Positions 25,377 to 36,840 are shown, numbered from the stretch's first letter. The stretch is DNA of 64,000 nucleotides from Congeria kusceri (GCA_027627225.1 JAPFQT010000078.1:775001-839000); one strand, 5' to 3'. The notes: generated from the sequence alone by a model not told the origin. Numbers and translations: made by a program.

Positions 25377-25940
25377 TGGGGCGGAATTCATAAATCTCCT
25401 GAGAAAGATAATAATTTAGGATACAAAAAGTAAAAATTAAGATAAAGTTTTATATGAAATGAAAATAAAAAAGTAGCATCTGTCACAGTTTTACTAGAAT
25501 AAACAATTCAAACTCGAGCTATAATTGAAATGGTCACAGAATTTACGGTTAACGGGTTGATCTTACGATTTTAAGACATTGACTTACGTGTTCACTAAAC
25601 AGCTGTATGAGTACATGCCCAGACACATAAGGCCAAACAAACAAACGCTTGGTTTCCGCTGATATCTCATACAAAATCTAGGAGCGGAGGTAAAATATAA
25701 CTATTTTTGTTTTTGACTTTTTTTTCTTCGCTGCATATTCACCACGCAGTTAAAGTATATCGGAATGCATGTAAAATGTTTAAATGCCTCCCAACAAAGA
25801 AACTGTACCTTAACTATAAATAAGGTCATAGAAAAAGAGATTTCTAGCAAGAAACGTATAATATAAGCGAAAACTGCCGAAAATCAGAAAAACTTAATGA
25901 TTGATAGGAAAAAAAATTGTTAGGGTCGGCGGAAAAAATA
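25377..25940. other. non-coding
   Basis: Nothing recognised. A G-run of about 19 follows at 25950-25968. Confidence 0.5.
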
Positions 25941-26115
25941 GGCTGGGGTAGGGGGGGGGGGGGGGGGGCGGCGGGCAAGCAGAAATTAACAACTTTTTTA
26001 CGCTTATTACTTGCTCAGATATCGCTGTGACCTGTGTTATTCTTGTTATTGTTTCACGTAGATTCATGTTAACGCCTATGCTACAATTACGCGTTCAACT
26101 TGTAAGCTATTATAT

Positions 26116-26690
26116 TTAAGAAATATTTATCGATTTATCGTTGCTTAGCGGCCAATAAACAACGATTTGGAGTTCTGATGCATAGGAATTTAACCACGAG
26201 GCCGTTAGCCCGATAGTTTTAATAGCCACGCATCGGAACAACAAAGAGTTGTTTATTGGCCAATAAACAACGATAATGCAAATATTATTTCGATTCTCAC
26301 ATGATATCATTACAATTGCAAAATTATTTGTCATATCATGTGAAAATCGAAATAATTTTCGCATTATCGTCGTTAAGCGGCCAATAAACAACGTTTTTGA
26401 GTTCTGATGCGTAGGAATTTAACCACGAGGTCGTTGGCCCGATTGTTTTAACAACCACGCATCAGAACGACAAAGAGTTGTTTATTGGCCAATAAACAAC
26501 GATAACGCGAAAATTATTTCGAATCTCACATATGACAAATAAATTTGCAATTGTAATGATAACTACATTTTAATATGCTCCGCTCACTATCGGGACTACT
26601 TTTTACTTCGTTTATTGCGGGGTAGTTTAACAACGATAATTTTGTTCCTTGACTATAGAAAAAAATCAGCAAGTATCATATGAGAATTCA
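26116..26690. mobile_element. paired palindromic MITEs forming a large inverted-repeat block
   Basis: Two palindromic units (26130-26285 and 26355-26510) each contain GGCCAATAAACAACG, GAGTTCTGATGC, TTTAACCACGAGG and CCACGCATC. They are separated by a spacer that is itself palindromic (TCACATGATATCATTACAAT ... ATTATTTGTCATATCATGTGA). The right flank holds the family body in reverse orientation (GCTCCGCTCACTATCGGGAC). Confidence 0.7.
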
Positions 26691-27017
26691 AATTGATGAT
26701 AGGACAGAAGTCAGTGAATGACATGCTTTGTAAAATCGCGCCTGTTTTACATGGTGCTGTTAAATAATACATGATAAATACAACTTTAATTATTCATGTA
26801 AGAATAAAGCAGTCAGTTGGATTTTTTTCTTTATATTAATAAGCAATATAACATTAAATTGCTACTACTGATCGATTTAAAAAAAATAAATATATGTTAC
26901 CGTGTGCCAGATTTTCGACATTTTCAAGTGGAATGAAATATATTAAACACCCGTCCCACTTTGAAAAACGTTACACGTAACAACAATTGTTCAAAGTTAA
27001 AACTGACCCAAACATGA
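26691..27017. other. non-coding
   Basis: Nothing recognised. Confidence 0.5.
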
Positions 27018-27276
27018 CTGGGAATACCAACCCGTTCTTAGACTTAAAAATAAAGAGCAGACTTAGACTCAAGAAAATATACTTCTGCGTTTGCAAATAT
27101 TCTGGGTCCCAATGTTGCTTATGTCCTAACAAATCGTTCTAAATAAAGAATGCTGTAATTAGAGTCGATGGATACCAAGTAAGGTTCAAATTTACAGCGC
27201 TCTTAGAACAGAACAGTTTCAAGAATATTCCTCATTGTAAGTTTTAAGTCTAAGAATAGGTTGGTGAATACGGGCC
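27018..27276. mobile_element. MITE with TTCTTAGACTTAAA ends
   Basis: Start TGGGAATACCAACCCGTTCT and TAGACTTAAA is mirrored at the end by TTTTAAGTCTAAGAATAGGT and TGGTGAATACGGGCC. The inverted repeat is about 28 bp with a few mismatches. No coding capacity. Confidence 0.7.
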
Positions 27277-28084
27277 AAAATCAGATGTCAATGTTTACAG
27301 CATGCACTTTGTTGCGCTTCAATTTAGCAAAGTCTGGATCATAGTCGACATATGTTACATATATCTTGCAAACATAGTCCTAGTTTATAATTGTTGTTAT
27401 AAAACAATCTACATTTATATTAAAACAAACGAAAAAAGTCCCTCAACAACTGATGCATGCCTCAGCAAATTCAGATCGCTAACGTTTAATTCACATAGAC
27501 CAGCATTTAGTCTTTTAAAATGTTCTGACACAATAAAGAAATACTATGATATGTGAAAAATTAACATTAAATTACATTTTCAATAGCTCATTCTAAATTT
27601 TGTTTTATTTTTCTGAATTTATACAAAACTTCCACAAAAATACGCTATGAATATGACCAGCCTCTAAATGCTGCTATTTACAATGACCGTCGGCAGACAC
27701 ACGGTTGCCTACATCAGTCGACACACGGTTAGCTTTCGTGGGCGGACAAACCTCGCGTTTATCGACGGCATATAACCATCTTAAAATCGATACATTATTA
27801 TGGAATTCAATCAAATATGTGAATTTGCCGGTTAATGGCGGACCTGTGCGTCTGGGTTACGATGCGCAGTCAAATGTAATTAAAATAATCCAAGACAGTT
27901 TAATACTATGACAAACTATAACATAATATTTACACCGCTTATGAACTGTCTCAATACCTTAAAACGGCAAACTATCAAATTATTCGTCAACTCTCAAATG
28001 TAAGAACACACGTTTTGTGCCACGTGTTTATACTCGAAATGCTTACAAAAACGTAATTAAATGAATACCGGTTTTAGTGGTACC
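27277..28084. other. non-coding AT-rich
   Basis: Short frames at 27302-27556 and 27705-27911 have no recognisable protein features. Confidence 0.4.
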
Positions 28085-28525
28085 CTACATATCCGTTGAC
28101 GTTTGTTCATTAATAAAAACCAAATTTGCGTCTAAAATGTCAGGAAGCATGAGCGTTTTATCTACAGCCGAGGACGACAGCAATAATTCGTGATGAATAC
28201 CGGAAGTGTAAAAGGCCGCTGCAAGACAACCGCGAAGGAAGTTACCATCCCTGAACAAGTCACGGCGGTACGTAGACGATGACTTAAATATGGCATATGG
28301 CCAAAATTTAGGGTACAATTTACGGCGAGACACCGTGCATTGCGGTGGATCTCGACTAGACGACATGTTTGACGTTCCATGGCCGACTACGCTAATGTTG
28401 TCAATGTCAATAATGTCAATTATTCCAGCTATGACGACAGAGCGCGTCTTTTTTTTATTGCCAAACGTTGTTTTCACGACAGAGTAAGTAAGCGGTTGGT
28501 TCCATGAATCTCTACATATATAAAC
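28085..28525 (-). CDS. possible coding exon, unrecognised
   Basis: The minus strand is open for about 145 codons, ending at a TAG at 28085. The frame has no low-complexity bias, and the region is clearly more GC-rich than its surroundings. Residues include PVYICRDSWNQPLTY near the start, RRKLYPKFWPYAIFKSSS in the middle and LMLPDILDANLVFINEQ before the stop. I recognise no domain. No in-frame ATG opens the frame, and its upstream end runs into the MITE at 28527. It could be a last exon, a remnant of a transposon gene or a chance frame; the plus strand here also has a 66-codon frame (28290-28487). Confidence 0.3.
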   Translation of the reverse strand, partial: VYICRDSWNQPLTYSVVKTTFGNKKKTRSVVIAGIIDIIDIDNISVVGHGTSNMSSSRDPPQCTVSRRKLYPKFWPYAIFKSSSTYRRDLFRDGNFLRGCLAAAFYTSGIHHELLLSSSAVDKTLMLPDILDANLVFINEQTSTDM

Positions 28526-28526
28526 T

Positions 28527-28769
28527 GGGGCCGTATCACCGAAACATCTTAAGTTTAACTGAACTGAATATGTTCACTTCGGATTACATTTATGTTATCT
28601 AATATTTCAACTAGTATAATGTATGATTTACAGTTACGTGAACACGATTCATTTATTCAGTTTACAGTAAATTTACACTATGCGAAATGTCAAATTCAAT
28701 TTAAATAAAATGTTGATTTTAAAGTTATGGATAAGATTTTACTCAACATGTTCCTGGAAAACAGCCCCT
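28527..28769. mobile_element. MITE with AACATCTTAAG-type ends, copy 3
   Basis: Begins GGGGCCGTATCACCGAAACA and TCTTAAG; ends TCAACATGTTCCTGGAAAAC and AGCCCC. Same size and ends as 9803-10049. Confidence 0.65.
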
Positions 28770-29526
28770 GAACGCGTAATTTGTTAACGTAAACTTTAAA
28801 CGCAGTACGTTATCAACGGGGAGTTTAAAAAAAAACCCTTTTACCATAAAACTAGAAAAGAAAACTGAAGTATGATTCTCGCGCGCCACACTACTACAGA
28901 ACAGCCGCGTTCCCCAGACTGCAGACCATAGTCAAGACGGGCAGGTTTGGGTGAGTTGGGAAGGCGGGTTGGATCAATGTTTGGGGTGAGTATGGAATAA
29001 CCTGTAAAAACCGGCAGCAGACCGCCGGCAAGCGCGGAACATCCTAACACGGCGGTTTATTCAGAATTTACATCAATGATATGCACAAATCAGCACCAAT
29101 AAAACAAAGTATCGTGTCCAATCTACATTAATAACTTGATGTAGAACAGTTGAGTAATGTAATGTAGGGAAGTAAATTTGCAATTCTTACTGCATGCAGT
29201 GCCCGAAATTAAACTCTTCAAAGACAACCGGTCCGCGCGAAAAGTCTCGGACCTACGGACACCCGTTAAGAACGAACCCTGACAACAACAACAACAACAG
29301 TCAAACCAGCACATTAATAATGTACACAAGAATTTGAAAACCTGCAGTAGCGCTGAATATGTTTATGCTGAAACACGTAACACATGTAATTTCGGATGTT
29401 GCAAGATTTCTTAGGGTTTGATGGACGCTTTTAAACGGACATCATACTTGGTTGTTTTTAACATAACACCGATACACCTGAAGACAAAATACATCCAATT
29501 AAACTTTGAAATTCACAGTGGCATAA
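28770..29526. other. non-coding with GC-richer patches
   Basis: Patches at 28870-29045 and 29195-29290 are GC-richer than the rest and contain CGCGCG motifs, but no frame there carries a recognisable domain. They may be old repeats. Confidence 0.4.
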
Positions 29527-29701
29527 TTGACATGGTGTCCAACCTGCAATTGGGAATTTGGGAGCTCATGAGTTCGATTCGTACTCGGGAAGCTTTGACA
29601 TGACCATAAGACACAAGGTTTGGTTCTTCCCAGGGAACTGACTCGACAGCGTCAATTAGCTAGCTTTCAACACATTCGCTCTTAAAAAAAGGTTTAAACT
29701 T
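29527..29701 (+). mobile_element. tRNA-derived SINE, TTCTTCCCAGG family
   Basis: ATGGTGTCCAACCTGCAATT, box B-like GAGTTCGATTCGTACTCGGG, core GGTTCTTCCCAGGGAACTGA and end AGGTTTAAACTTAAT. The same block order occurs at 7668 and 50101. Confidence 0.65.
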
Positions 29702-30187
29702 AATACGACATTATAATGAACAATAATGACCAAAGATTTGCGAATACGTCCCATGTTGTGACCTTTAATTAATTTAACTTAATTTAATTAGAAGTACTTC
29801 ATATATAAGATGTAAGTTTATAAAATCACGAATAAAATCTATTTCGAGTTCAATCAATATACGCATAAGGTTTACAAAATATAAATAAATGACATCTCAA
29901 TTCATCGCAATTTCTGAAAATACTTAAGTATTTATAATCAAATATTGCATACAAAATTATAAAGTAATTGTGTCGATATATGGTCTATTCAACGACCAAT
30001 ATCGCAACATCACGGTCCGTATCCTGATGATGCTGGCTCAGAAGATGATGCAGGCTTCAGCGAAGGAGCAGACAGTGGGGTACGTCAGTTTATAAATAAT
30101 TGTCTTTTTAAATTTACCTCATGCATTCTTTTTGCAATAGATATGAATAAACCGATCCATTATCTACCTACAGGTACCCTTTCGAAA
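29702..30187 (+). other. non-coding, with a short acidic frame ending at a GT donor
   Basis: Mostly AT-rich. From 29963 a plus-strand frame contains HHGPYPDDAGSEDDAGF and reaches AGTGGG|GTACGT near 30078, which could be a splice donor. No good acceptor is seen upstream, so no exon is called. Confidence 0.25.
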
Positions 30188-30424
30188 CTATTGGTCACAG
30201 AAACGTAACATTAGACGCGCAATAATGCCATTTAGAAAATATGTTACGCTTTTTTTTGTATCTCTGCGAGCAAAGATTATACCTTGTACACCGTTATACT
30301 GAACACGCGGGAGTACTTTGAAAGTGTGAACATTGGCAAAGTTCGGAGCGTTTGTGACGTCGATAACGTCAATACCTTTTCTGTTCTCGTGCGCCGCTTG
30401 CGCACACACTGTTGTAATTGTCAT
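30188..30424 (-). CDS. possible small coding segment, unrecognised
   Basis: A 78-codon minus-strand frame contains GIDVIDVTNAPNFANVHTF and a locally coding-like codon choice (GAC, GTC, AAC, CTC). There is no recognisable domain. A possible internal donor (AAAAG|GTATTG) follows codon 17. The plus-strand copy holds GTGACGTCGATAACGTCA, a CRE-like pair. It could equally be a regulatory or chance frame. Confidence 0.2.
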   Translation of the reverse strand: MTITTVCAQAAHENRKGIDVIDVTNAPNFANVHTFKVLPRVQYNGVQGIIFARRDTKKSVTYFLNGIIARLMLRFCDQ

Positions 30425-30738
30425 AGAAATTTAATATATTATTTTATTTCATTGAAATTTTCACTGTATATACAGGAAATGTTCCGATGTATTGTGTATA
30501 TATATGTGAATTAAAAGATGTTAACGTTATTGCCTCAGTGATATTTATTTTTGAACAACCCTCGTACATTCATAACGAAATATATGGTTGTGAAAAACAA
30601 CTTCATTATTTTATTTCCTATATATTGTATTGACAACCCCGACAAACAAATGAAAAAAAAAACTTTAAAACTTGTCCTAGATCTACATATTTAGGTATAT
30701 TTTCATATAAAACTAAACGTCACTTACCTTTGCTGGCT

Positions 30739-30906
30739 TCAACTTCCCGACACAGTCCACGTTCTTGCCAAGTTTGAAGTTTCACGTTCACAAATAGTTA
30801 GAATTATTAATAACAAATATCTCCATATCGCAATCGTCACAAGAAAACACGTTATTTGCAATTTTCCACACTGCTTACACTTATACTTGGAGCACTGTTT
30901 AGACAT
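30739..30906 (-). CDS. possible small ORF with CxxC motif
   Basis: ATG at 30906 opens a 55-codon frame starting MSKQCSKYKCKQCGK, with a Cys pair like a zinc finger start, followed by a hydrophobic stretch (FLVTIAIWRYLLLIILTIC). It stops 11 bp before a strong donor-like AAAG|GTAAGTGA at 30728. A second donor-like TTTAG|GTAAGTGC lies at 30978. Both could belong to untranslated exons of a minus-strand transcript. No family is recognised. Confidence 0.15.
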   Translation of the reverse strand: MSKQCSKYKCKQCGKLQITCFLVTIAIWRYLLLIILTICERETSNLARTWTVSGS

Positions 30907-31165
30907 ATATAATTATGCACGTGCTTAAACAAATTACAAATTTAAGTCAATAAATACGTAAAAATGCAAGCACTTACCTAAACGATCACATTTTGCAAGT
31001 TTAGAATTCCACACCACACACTTAATCACGTGTACACAACCCATGTCGTACATAAAACTATAACCGTTACTTTAATTGGTTTTTAACTTTGTGAAGTATC
31101 GTGCAGTTTCAATTGGATTATAACAATAGAACATATAATCTGGCCTTGCCAAAGTTAAAGGCGCT

Positions 31166-31360
31166 GTGTCATGCTTTCATCATCTCTATCATCGTGATCA
31201 TCATCATCGTCGTCGTCATGATCATCATTGTCATCATCGTCATCATCATCATCATTTCTATCGTCGTGATGATTTTCGTCCTCATTGTCATCATCATGAA
31301 CGTAATAAATCATCATTATTATCATCATCGTTGCATTTAATGCCATCGTCATCATCAGAT
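31166..31360. repeat. imperfect (TCA/TCG)n trinucleotide repeat
   Basis: Dense TCA, TCG and TCT units. Frames on both strands (poly-I/V, poly-H, poly-D) are by-products. Confidence 0.85.
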
Positions 31361-32177
31361 GCATGCGATATGTATTCATTCGTCGTCGGACTCCGCGTTC
31401 GCTCAGATATGCTTCTTGATCAATAACGTGGTAAAGGTAACGGAATATATACCGACGATGACTATCACTAAGATGCCAACTATTGAACACATTCAAACAT
31501 TTGAAAAACAGATCACTGTGACACTCGTGAAAGTATAAATTTCTACGATCACTTGCGAATTAAAATCGATATTCTTAAATTCCAAAGGTGTTAATATTTA
31601 GTTTTCGTCACGCAAATAGTTCAATTCACAGTGTTTCAAACCCCGACGAACACCGTGAATTGAGACAGTTCGATTCACAAGACATCTGTGTCCCACAATA
31701 AATTCCTGACTTTCTGAGCGGCTGAAACCACCTTGGTCAAACCTTGAAGATCGGAAACAGAATGACACAGCTCAAACGACTGCTAGCCTGACTGGATTTT
31801 AGATAATTTTGGGTTAAAGCACAATTGCACGCGATGCACGTGAAGTGTAAACTTGGCGGGAGTTTGGCGTGGTCTGTAACATAACTTAAGAGTAACTTAA
31901 AGTGGCATATCGCAGAAATACAGACGCATATACACGTAATAAACAAAATAGCCAGATTCTCCAATAAATCTTTCATGCATTAAAATTACATATATATTGA
32001 AAACATCGATAGAAATAACGGAAATTGGATACACGAAAACCAGTGCTGAAGCTTAAGTATTATAAGAATTGTGGCCTTCGTTGTCGAACATTTCACGCTT
32101 AACAACTTCCCAAGTAGCAATGGATTGCTCCTAGTGATTGTGCCTGATCTTCATTACGGAAAAAAACGAAATAAGAG
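31361..32177. other. non-coding
   Basis: Nothing recognised. Confidence 0.5.
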
Positions 32178-32460
32178 TGCTTTGTAGGATCACATTTTTC
32201 GCACACCTGTGAAGAATAGGATCTCATTTGTCACATTTTTAAGTGCGAATAATGAGATTAAGTGCGAGGATCACAGAAAAATATAATTTAACTGCATATC
32301 AAAAACTGGATGCAATCACAATCTTCACAGAAAATGTGACGAATACAAATGGGATGTGTAAAGAATAAAATATAAATTATCTCACCGGTGAAGAATGAGA
32401 TCCTATTTTTCCACAGATGTAAAACAAATAATTTGTGAAAAATATGGTCCTACAGTGCTT
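32178..32460. mobile_element. putative MITE beside the 65-bp satellite
   Basis: GTGCTTTGTAGGATCACATT and TTTC at the left is mirrored by AAAATATGGTCCTACAGTGC at the right. Inner blocks GATCTCATT and AATGAGATC are also inverted. Ends are imperfect. Confidence 0.5.
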
Positions 32461-32499
32461 CATTGGTTAACACTAATATCGCATATTGACACACTGTCC

Positions 32500-34050
32500 A
32501 AGAACTGGGAAATTGTGTAGTTGAAGAATGGAAGACCACATGCCTGTATAGCTTACATCAATTGTAGAACTGGTGAATGGTGTATAATGGAAGACCACAC
32601 GTGTGTATAGCTTACATCAATTGTAGAACTGGGGAATGCTGTAGTTGAAGAATGGAAGACCACACGTCTGTATAGCTTACATCAATTGTAGAACTGGGGA
32701 ATGCTGTAGTTGAAGAATGGAAGTCCACACGTCTGTATAGCTTACATCAATTGTAGAACTGGGGAATGCTGTAGTTGAAGAATGGAAAACCACATGTCTG
32801 TATAGCTTACATCAATTGTAGAACTGGGGAATGCTGTAGTTGAAGAATGAAAGACCACACGTCTGTACAGCTTACATCAATTGTAGAACTGGGGAATGCT
32901 GTAGTTGAAGAATGGAAGACCACACGTGTGTATAGCTTACATCAATTGTAGAACTGGGAAATGCTGTAGTTGAAGAATGGAAAACCACACGTCTGTATAG
33001 CTTACATCAATTGTAGAACTGGGGAATGCTGTAGTTGAAGAATGGAAGACCACACGTCTGTATAGCTTACAACAATTGTAGAACTGGGGAATGCTGTAGT
33101 TGTAGAATGGAAGACCACATGTCTGTATAGCTTACATCAATTGTAGAACTGGTGAATGGTGTAGAATGGAAGACCACACGTCTGTATAGCTTACATCAAT
33201 TGTAGAACTGGGGAATGCTGTAGTTGAAGAATGGAATACCACATGTCGGTATAGCTTACATCAATTGTAGAACTGGGGAATGCTGTAGTTGAAGAATGGA
33301 AGACCACATGTCTGTATAGCTTACATCAATTGTAGAACTGGGGAATGGTGTAGTTGAAGAATGGAAGACCACATGTCTGTATAGCTTACATCAATTGTAG
33401 AACTGGGGAATGGTGTAGTTGAAGAATGGAAAGCCACATGTCTGTATAGCTTACATCAATTGCAGAACTGGGGAATGGTGTAGTTGAAGAATGGAATACC
33501 AGATGTCTGTATAGCTTAAATCAATTGTAGAACTGGGGAATGCTGTAGTTGAAGAATGGAAGACCACATGTCTGTATAGCTTACATCAATTGTAGAACTG
33601 GGGAATGCTGCAGTTGAAGAATGGAATACCACATGTCTGTATACCTTACATCAATTGTAGGGCTGGGGAATGCTGTAGTTGAAGAATGGAATACCACATG
33701 TCTGTATAGCTTACATCAACTGTAGAACGGGGGAATGCTGTAGTTGAAGAATGGAATACCATATGTCTGTATAGCTTACATCAATTGTAGAACTGGGGAA
33801 TGGTGTAGTTGAAGAATGGAATATCACATGTCTGTATAGCTTACATAAATTGTAGATCTGGGGAATGCTGTAGTTGAAGAATGGAATACCACATGTCTGT
33901 ATAGCTTACATCAACTGTAGAACGGGGGAATGCTGTAGTTGAAGAATGGAATACCATATGTCTGTATAGCTTACATCAATTGTAGAACTGGGAAATGGTG
34001 TAGTTGAAGAATGGAATACCACATGTCTGTATAGCTTACATCAATTGTTC
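32500..34050. repeat. 65-bp tandem repeat array
   Basis: About 23 copies of a 65-bp unit with TTGTAGAACTGGGGAATGCT, GTAGTTGAAGAATGGAAGAC and TCTGTATAGCTTACATCAA. Left copies mostly read ACCACACGTCTG and right copies ACCACATGTCTG. Two copies (32572 and 33151) share the same internal deletion, about nine units apart, suggesting block duplication. No spacer diversity, so it is not a CRISPR. Confidence 0.97.
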
Positions 34051-34261
34051 TTAGCGTCAGCGATCTATAGCTATAATAAGTGCATTACATATTCATATTT
34101 CTATACGAATTGAATGTTCAGGAGAGGGGGGGAGCCGCAGGCATATACGGGACTTTAAACTGAAAGCGATTCCCAACATAAGTGAATTTGACATGCCGAC
34201 TGATTCGGGGTAAAGGGGAAATAGACTTCAGTCACATTTTAGATCCCAGTAATATTCCCTG

Positions 34262-34735
34262 CATATAACTAGTTCTTGGTATTTGTGAGAAAGTATATTT
34301 TATGGGTAGAACCAATACTAGGTGTATGTGAGAAGGTCCATTCACTGGACAGAACCAGTTCTTGGTGAATGTGAGCAAGTCTATTCCATGGGTAGAAACA
34401 TTACATGTTGTATGTGAGAAAGTTAAATGGTGTACAACAGAAAGAGCAATTCTTGGGTAGAACCAATTCTTGGTGTAACTGTATGTGAGAAAATCCAATC
34501 CTTAGGTTAAATTGTTTTTGCTGTTTTTGAGAAAGTCCATTTCCTGGGTTGAACCACTACTTAATGTGTGTTAGAAAGTCCATTCCCGGTTAAGAACCAA
34601 TACTTGAGAAAGTCTGTTTCCTAGGTAGAACCAGTACTTGATGTATGTGAGAAAGTCCATTCCTTATGTAGAACCAGTACTTGATGTATGTGAGAAAGAC
34701 CATTTCATGGGTTGAACAAGTACTTAGTAATTTGG
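34262..34735. repeat. ~42-bp degenerate tandem repeat
   Basis: About 11 copies of a unit with GGTAGAACCAGTACTTG and GTATGTGAGAAAGTCCATTC; spacing 40-44 bp with a gap near 34430. The 34232-34498 minus-strand frame is a by-product. Confidence 0.85.
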
Positions 34736-35803
34736 TTTGCAGGTAATGGCAATTGTAAAGCCACACTAAATAGGGAAAAAACGCATGGTAACCATCTTAA
34801 TTGAGGGGTTCCATAAATGAGGGAGGACATTGACAGCAACAAATTCCCTCTTAGTTAATGGAAACAAACCATAATGACTGATTACCGGTATATTATGTTT
34901 TTACGCAGTAACCCATTTTTGGAAATAGAAAACACTAAATATGTTAATTATAGATACATCTAAGGCCAAAAGAGTTGTGTTCAGCATTATATAAACATTA
35001 TCCACAGTAGTTTTTTAACTAAGTGCAAGATAACCCGTATTAACAGATTCAATTTAATTATTTTATGAGAAATAACCTAGCAAATGTATTCTACCAATAA
35101 TTTGCTTGTGAAATGTTTAAAAAACTTGTTCCATATGTGAGTACAATATACCATTATGCCCAATAGTTTCTCCCTGGCATATAAAACCGACATGTACACA
35201 TTAAATTCAGCTTATTGTTCACTGATAATCGAATGATTATAAACAACTATTTACTTAGTTGTAATTGGATTTACTCATTTGTATGTAGTTTACACAAATC
35301 AGAACTTAAGTGAAAATATTTTAAAATGCGTGAAACAGATATGTATTATGTTCAAAGCGTAAATTTAGGACACACTTTCATGCGCATTTATGTTTTGCTT
35401 CGCTCATAAAATCATATCAGTTGTTTTTTTATAACATGTCATTCACAAAAATGTGTTTATCAAATTAAGTGTTATAATAAAACCGTTCACATATGCAGAA
35501 GAAGAGAAAAAATCCAATTTATCTTACAAGATGCCCGTTATAGCATTTAATAGTATTTCGCAAGTTTTTTGTGTCGCCACTAAAATATTTCATGAAATAA
35601 TTTAGGATCAATCAGGCGTGAGTTGTAATTGTTTAATACAGTTGATGAAATGTCAACCGTTAAAGGCACGGTTAAAGGGACTTCCGCATACTTTAAAGTA
35701 TGCCATTAAATGTCTTAACTTGACAGATTTAAGCATCGAAACTAAAAAGCTCAAGTATAATAACAAGATAAGTATTTAGAAAAAAAAAGACAATAAAAAA
35801 ATT
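34736..35803. other. non-coding AT-rich
   Basis: Nothing recognised. Confidence 0.5.
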
Positions 35804-35875
35804 GGTCCAACTGTGGTTCGAACCCGGGACGTCCGGATTAAAAGGCTACCACCTTAACCACTCGGCCATTCCCAC
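35804..35875 (-). mobile_element. tRNA-like sequence (pseudo-tRNA or SINE head)
   Basis: The minus strand has box A TGGCCGAGTGGTTAAGG and box B CCCGGGTTCGAACC, then T-rich sequence. The acceptor strands do not pair and the T-stem is broken on its 3' side. Related to 13054-13120. Confidence 0.55.
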
Positions 35876-36179
35876 TTCTATACTTCACACATATTGCATT
35901 ATTTACTTTATGTAAGTGTTCCACGTGATGTCAGCAGTTCCAACGAACACAACAGAAACACTCCAAATTATTCCATCGTTTAGCGTTAAAAACGCTTTAT
36001 AATTTTATTAATTTCAAGTGATGATTACTCATAAACGAATGTTTTTTACAGTATATTTATAGGTCCGCAGTGTTATTTTGCTCCCTTGTATACAATGCTC
36101 TTTTATTTTGGGAATCTGTGACAAAATGTTTTAAAAATATCAATACGAATATCAATAGGAAGACTTAAAGACTTTTATT

Positions 36180-36315
36180 TCAATAATATCAAAAATTAAT
36201 ATTAAATGTATGCAGAATAACGATCTATGAAGAAATGAGACTGTTCATTTATAAACCAAATCAACATATGCATCAGTTTTATATATTCATGTTGGATATT
36301 CAATTTACATTCTCA
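36180..36315. mobile_element. dispersed repeat shared with 20750-20882
   Basis: ACGATCTATGAAGAAATGAG, ATATGCATCAGTTTTATATA and ATTCAATTTACATTCT match 20750-20882. Confidence 0.6.
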
Positions 36316-36768
36316 ATATCTTACATATGTTAAATAATATAAAAGGTTATGTGAATTACACCCTTAAACAACAAAGGATTATTTTACTCCCAAATGTGGT
36401 GTTAAATCAGTTTCATTTTAACACTTATCTGATATCAAATAGTTGTACAAAGCTTTACAATAAGAACGTGTTAATCGTTCAAACTCATCACTGTGCAAGT
36501 CTATCTGTCACGGGGTAAATTTTTTTATTCTTCTGCCCAGAGTAGGCTATCTCCCTTTGACTATATTAAAACCAGTTCAGTCTGTGGGCACATTTTCTCA
36601 CACATTTTAAATCTTTATTTAAAGAATAACAACATATTAGAAAATAGAAAAGAACTTAGTTAAAACTTAGAATGCACAATGATAATCCGTTTCACTCACA
36701 ACATATAACACAACAATTGCATGATGCAGTATTAAATGCTTTGGTGTCACAGGGTGAGAACATTGTGC

Positions 36769-36840
36769 AGCCAGTCCGGGACTCGAACCCGGGACCTCTC
36801 GCTTACATAGCAAGTGCTCTCCCGACTGAGCTAACCTGGC
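36769..36840 (-). mobile_element. tRNA-Thr(TGT)-like sequence, probably a SINE head
   Basis: The minus strand gives a 72-nt cloverleaf-like sequence: TAGCTCAGTCGGGAGAGC (D-arm), CTTGC-TATGTAA-GCGAG (anticodon arm; TGT would read Thr but position 33 is A instead of T), CCGGGTTCGAGTCCCGG (T-arm). The acceptor GCCAG/CTGGC pairs only five bases and is out of register by one. It lacks a T-run terminator and continues as CACAATGTTCTCACCCTGTGACA, so a SINE or pseudogene is more likely than a working tRNA. Confidence 0.55.

Noticed and set aside
25152..25433. Opposing frames of 93 and 70 residues
   Set aside because: They translate the right arm of a repeat element, including its CCGACCGAC tract and hairpin.
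31101..31496. Poly-Ile/Val, poly-His and poly-Asp frames
   Set aside because: All three are translations of one imperfect TCA/TCG repeat, on both strands.
32500..34050. Regular 65-bp array considered as a CRISPR
   Set aside because: The whole unit is conserved, with no variable spacers, and the context is eukaryotic.
36769..36840. tRNA-Thr(TGT) gene
   Set aside because: Position 33 is not T, the acceptor stem is out of register and there is no T-run terminator, so it was annotated as a SINE-like head.
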